26,061 nucleotides of DNA from Thraustochytrium sp. TN22 (lineage: Eukaryota > Sar > Bigyra > Thraustochytrida > Thraustochytriidae). Position numbers and translations under genes: made by a program. Location of the stretch: assembly GCA_013306675.1 (NCBI GenBank), contig JABLUY010000367.1:1-26061 (forward strand), in the 5' to 3' direction. The notes under the pieces were generated by a model. The model had not been told where the DNA came from. It was given only the letters and a program-made list of their open reading frames with translations, and made no database searches. Shown one piece after another: positions 24,319-26,061 of this stretch; positions within the stretch are counted from its first letter, which is position 1; each line of letters opens with the position of its first letter.

Positions 24319-25764
24319 TCATGGGTCATGCTTGCCGGCAGGGTCGATAATTCGGTCCATGCGAGGCGGAAAGACTCGCGAGGAACGGCCAGGAGCAGGA
24401 TCGCGCGCGGCGTCTTGGCGCTGGCGGCGCGACTCCAGCTCGCGATAGCGTTCAAGGTCGGGCGCGCCAGCGCCGGCGCGGGAGGCAAAGGGCTGCTCCT
24501 TGGGCTGCTCGATGAGCAAGGCCGAGCGGGCGTCGACAAGCTGCACGAGGACACCGTGCTCGTCGACGAAGGAAGAGACACGGCCGATGGCCTCCTGATG
24601 GTGCGCGTCGTCGATGAACTTGACCGGGAAGCGAGTGTGGCGCTCAAGCCGGGCGCGCTCGGTGTCAAGATCGGAGACGAGCATGCCGAGGCCCAGCAAG
24701 GGGTCGATTTCCTCGGCAGATTTGGTCTCCATGAGGAACTGAAATGCCTTCTTGGCCGTGTCGGCATTGCCAGCAGAAGCAGCAGCGGGGGCATTGACCA
24801 GCCTGGATCGCCCGGAGCCTTCTGCGGCGGGGGCGCCGACCTGCGGCCCTAATAAGCCCAGTCCGGGCGTCTGATTCTGCTCGGCCTGCGCCTGGGCCTG
24901 GAAGAGCTTGTTGCCGGCCCAGAGGCGAGGCACGGTGACGCCGCTGCGGTCGACCTTGTGCGAAAAGCAAACGGTGCTGGCCTGCGAGCGCGGGCCGGGG
25001 CCGAGCCAGACGTAGGTAGCGAGCTGGCCGGGGAAGTCCTCCTTGTCGACGATGGCAAGGCCCTCGGACTTGGGCACAGCGGAGAAGCGGCCGCGCGGCA
25101 ACTTGCCGGCCTTGCGAAGGTCGGTGCGGGGGCGAAAGAGGGCTTCGTAGAAGCGCGCGTGCTCAAGCGCCATAGGCGACTGTAAGCTGGCGTAGCCGAA
25201 GCGCACGGGCACGCTGCTGATGGCTTCGGTGCGCGCTCGGGCCGGGCCATCGGTCTGCGGCAGCATGTGCGTGGGTACCTTGAGCATGGCGTCGGCCATC
25301 TCCACGAGCACCACCATGATGCCGTTGGGGTCTACGAGAATGCCAATAAGGACGTTGGCGTGGCGCTGCGGCAAGCTAAAGACCCAGGCGCCCGTGGCGC
25401 TGCGTTCGACCGCGTGCAGCACGGAGCGCATGTCGCGCACGTAAAAGACGAGCTTGACGCGGCTGCGCGTGCACATGGGCACCTTGACGGCCTTGCTAAA
25501 CTTGAGCTGCTTGTAGCGCTCGCACTCGAAGCGCAGGTCAATCGGGCTTGCCTCCTCGTTCGCCGGCGTGAGCAGCACGAGCGTGAGCGCGCCCTCGTCC
25601 AGCTCGCTCTTGCGCCGCAGCGAGAACCCCAGGCACGTCGTGTAGAACCTAATCGTGCGCGCCACGTTGAAGCACCTCAGCCTGACGAAGCCCAGCCTGC
25701 ACCCGTCCTCGAGCGCGCGCTGCCTCGGCGCGCCGTGGCCGGGCGCCGCCAGTGCCGTTGTCAT
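24319..25764 (-). CDS. VOC/glyoxalase-fold protein, probably without the glyoxalase metal site
   Basis: Protein of 481 residues. The N-terminal module (about residues 24-160) has a typical VOC half, VRLRCFNVARTIRFYTTCLG, and a second half (VKLVFYVRDMRSVLHAVE ... VDPNGIMVVLVE). A second, longer module starts FGYASLQSPMALEHARFYEAL (about 190) and appears to close with LGMLVSDLDTERARLERH and FVDEHGVLVQLVD near 420, separated by an Ala/Gln-rich linker. VOC proteins include glyoxalase I, dioxygenases and binding proteins. Aligned by eye to glyoxalase I, the metal-binding Gln/His and the Glu after DP.G are replaced (DPNGIMVVLVE has Val), so glyoxalase I activity looks unlikely. The C-terminal 60 residues are Arg-rich and disordered. 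The ATG at 25764 begins a plausible short leader; mitochondrial targeting is not clear. The specific substrate is unknown. Confidence 0.78.
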   Translation of the reverse strand: MTTALAAPGHGAPRQRALEDGCRLGFVRLRCFNVARTIRFYTTCLGFSLRRKSELDEGALTLVLLTPANEEASPIDLRFECERYKQLKFSKAVKVPMCTRSRVKLVFYVRDMRSVLHAVERSATGAWVFSLPQRHANVLIGILVDPNGIMVVLVEMADAMLKVPTHMLPQTDGPARARTEAISSVPVRFGYASLQSPMALEHARFYEALFRPRTDLRKAGKLPRGRFSAVPKSEGLAIVDKEDFPGQLATYVWLGPGPRSQASTVCFSHKVDRSGVTVPRLWAGNKLFQAQAQAEQNQTPGLGLLGPQVGAPAAEGSGRSRLVNAPAAASAGNADTAKKAFQFLMETKSAEEIDPLLGLGMLVSDLDTERARLERHTRFPVKFIDDAHHQEAIGRVSSFVDEHGVLVQLVDARSALLIEQPKEQPFASRAGAGAPDLERYRELESRRQRQDAARDPAPGRSSRVFPPRMDRIIDPAGKHDP

Positions 25765-26061
25765 CCCTCCCCGAGGCGGCCCTGCTGCCTTCGCCCGGGC
25801 CCGCCGCGCTCGCAGTCAACCTCGCGGCCCGGCCCGGCGCTGCGCTGCGCAGGCCGCCACCGCCGGGCGCTCCTGCTCCGCTCGCGACGCAGCGCGCCGC
25901 GCCGATGCGCGCATGCGCGCCAATCAAGCGCAGCTAGCGCAGCGTGGTGGGACGCATTCGTCCCAGCCTGAGCCGGCACGAGGCGGCGCGCGCGCGCGTT
26001 GCGCGGGCCGCGGCGCGCGTTGCGCGCGCCGCGGCGAGGCCCGGCGCGCATGCAGACGCAG
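25765..26061. other. GC-rich upstream region of the VOC gene
   Basis: About 300 bp are almost entirely G and C from 25840 onward, probably the VOC promoter and perhaps that of a divergent gene beyond the edge. Two 21-bp units (gcgcgcgttgcgcgggccgcg type) sit at 25992-26033 and differ by one base. No gene is called. Confidence 0.55.
25992..26033. repeat. Two-copy 21-bp GC-only tandem repeat
   Basis: Units at 25992-26012 and 26013-26033 are identical except for one G/C change. Both are rich in CpG and self-complementary. Confidence 0.8.

Overview
The window reads as nuclear DNA of a GC-rich, intron-poor unicellular eukaryote. Very long uninterrupted reading frames encode plainly eukaryotic proteins: a DNA ligase I with a PCNA-binding N-terminus, an LRR/coiled-coil/DH-PH RhoGEF and the mitochondrial intermembrane-space protease ATP23. 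There are no bacterial-style operons. Long intronless genes, high GC and secreted Cys-rich repeat proteins suggest a stramenopile such as a thraustochytrid (labyrinthulomycete). That placement is inference, not something the sequence proves.

Left third (about 1-9,620, all minus strand): a locally amplified family of secreted, modular Cys-rich proteins. Three intact genes (306-3893, 6016-7266, 8292-9617) and one decayed copy (about 5030-5445) share a signal peptide ending in AAQ[GS]EA, a short conserved segment after it (SLR...L..L.AS), acidic or Pro-rich linkers, and a module of about 90 residues. The module carries up to eight cysteines and landmarks CKAF, GYCR, YGTG, CK.LC, C.G.EY, CELH, MKAYK and CYD. 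It looks Apple/PAN-like but I cannot name the family. The largest gene contains a nearly perfect 459-bp triplication, the second a 558-bp duplication. A 29-bp tandem repeat built around a 16-bp perfect palindrome fills the left edge.

Middle (about 9,620-14,230): gene-poor. It contains a broken plus-strand mobile-element-like gene (about 11,230-12,905). Its pieces, spread over different frames, are an acidic leader, a YqaJ-type nuclease core (SPDG, then VEIK, then QVLHQ), a YN..KGGVD segment and a C-terminal Cys/His cluster like that of piggyBac-type transposases.

Right half: an LRR-coiled coil-DH-PH protein (14,235-18,707, +) and ATP23 (19,349-19,942, +). ATP23 converges on DNA ligase I (20,175-23,033, -), whose Arg-rich N-terminal extension ahead of a second, well-placed Met suggests nuclear and mitochondrial forms from one gene. 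Next come a spacer with a possible Nudix remnant and a VOC/glyoxalase-fold protein (24,319-25,764, -) that seems to lack the metal ligands of glyoxalase I. Apart from the secreted family, the genes look like unrelated neighbours, not a pathway.
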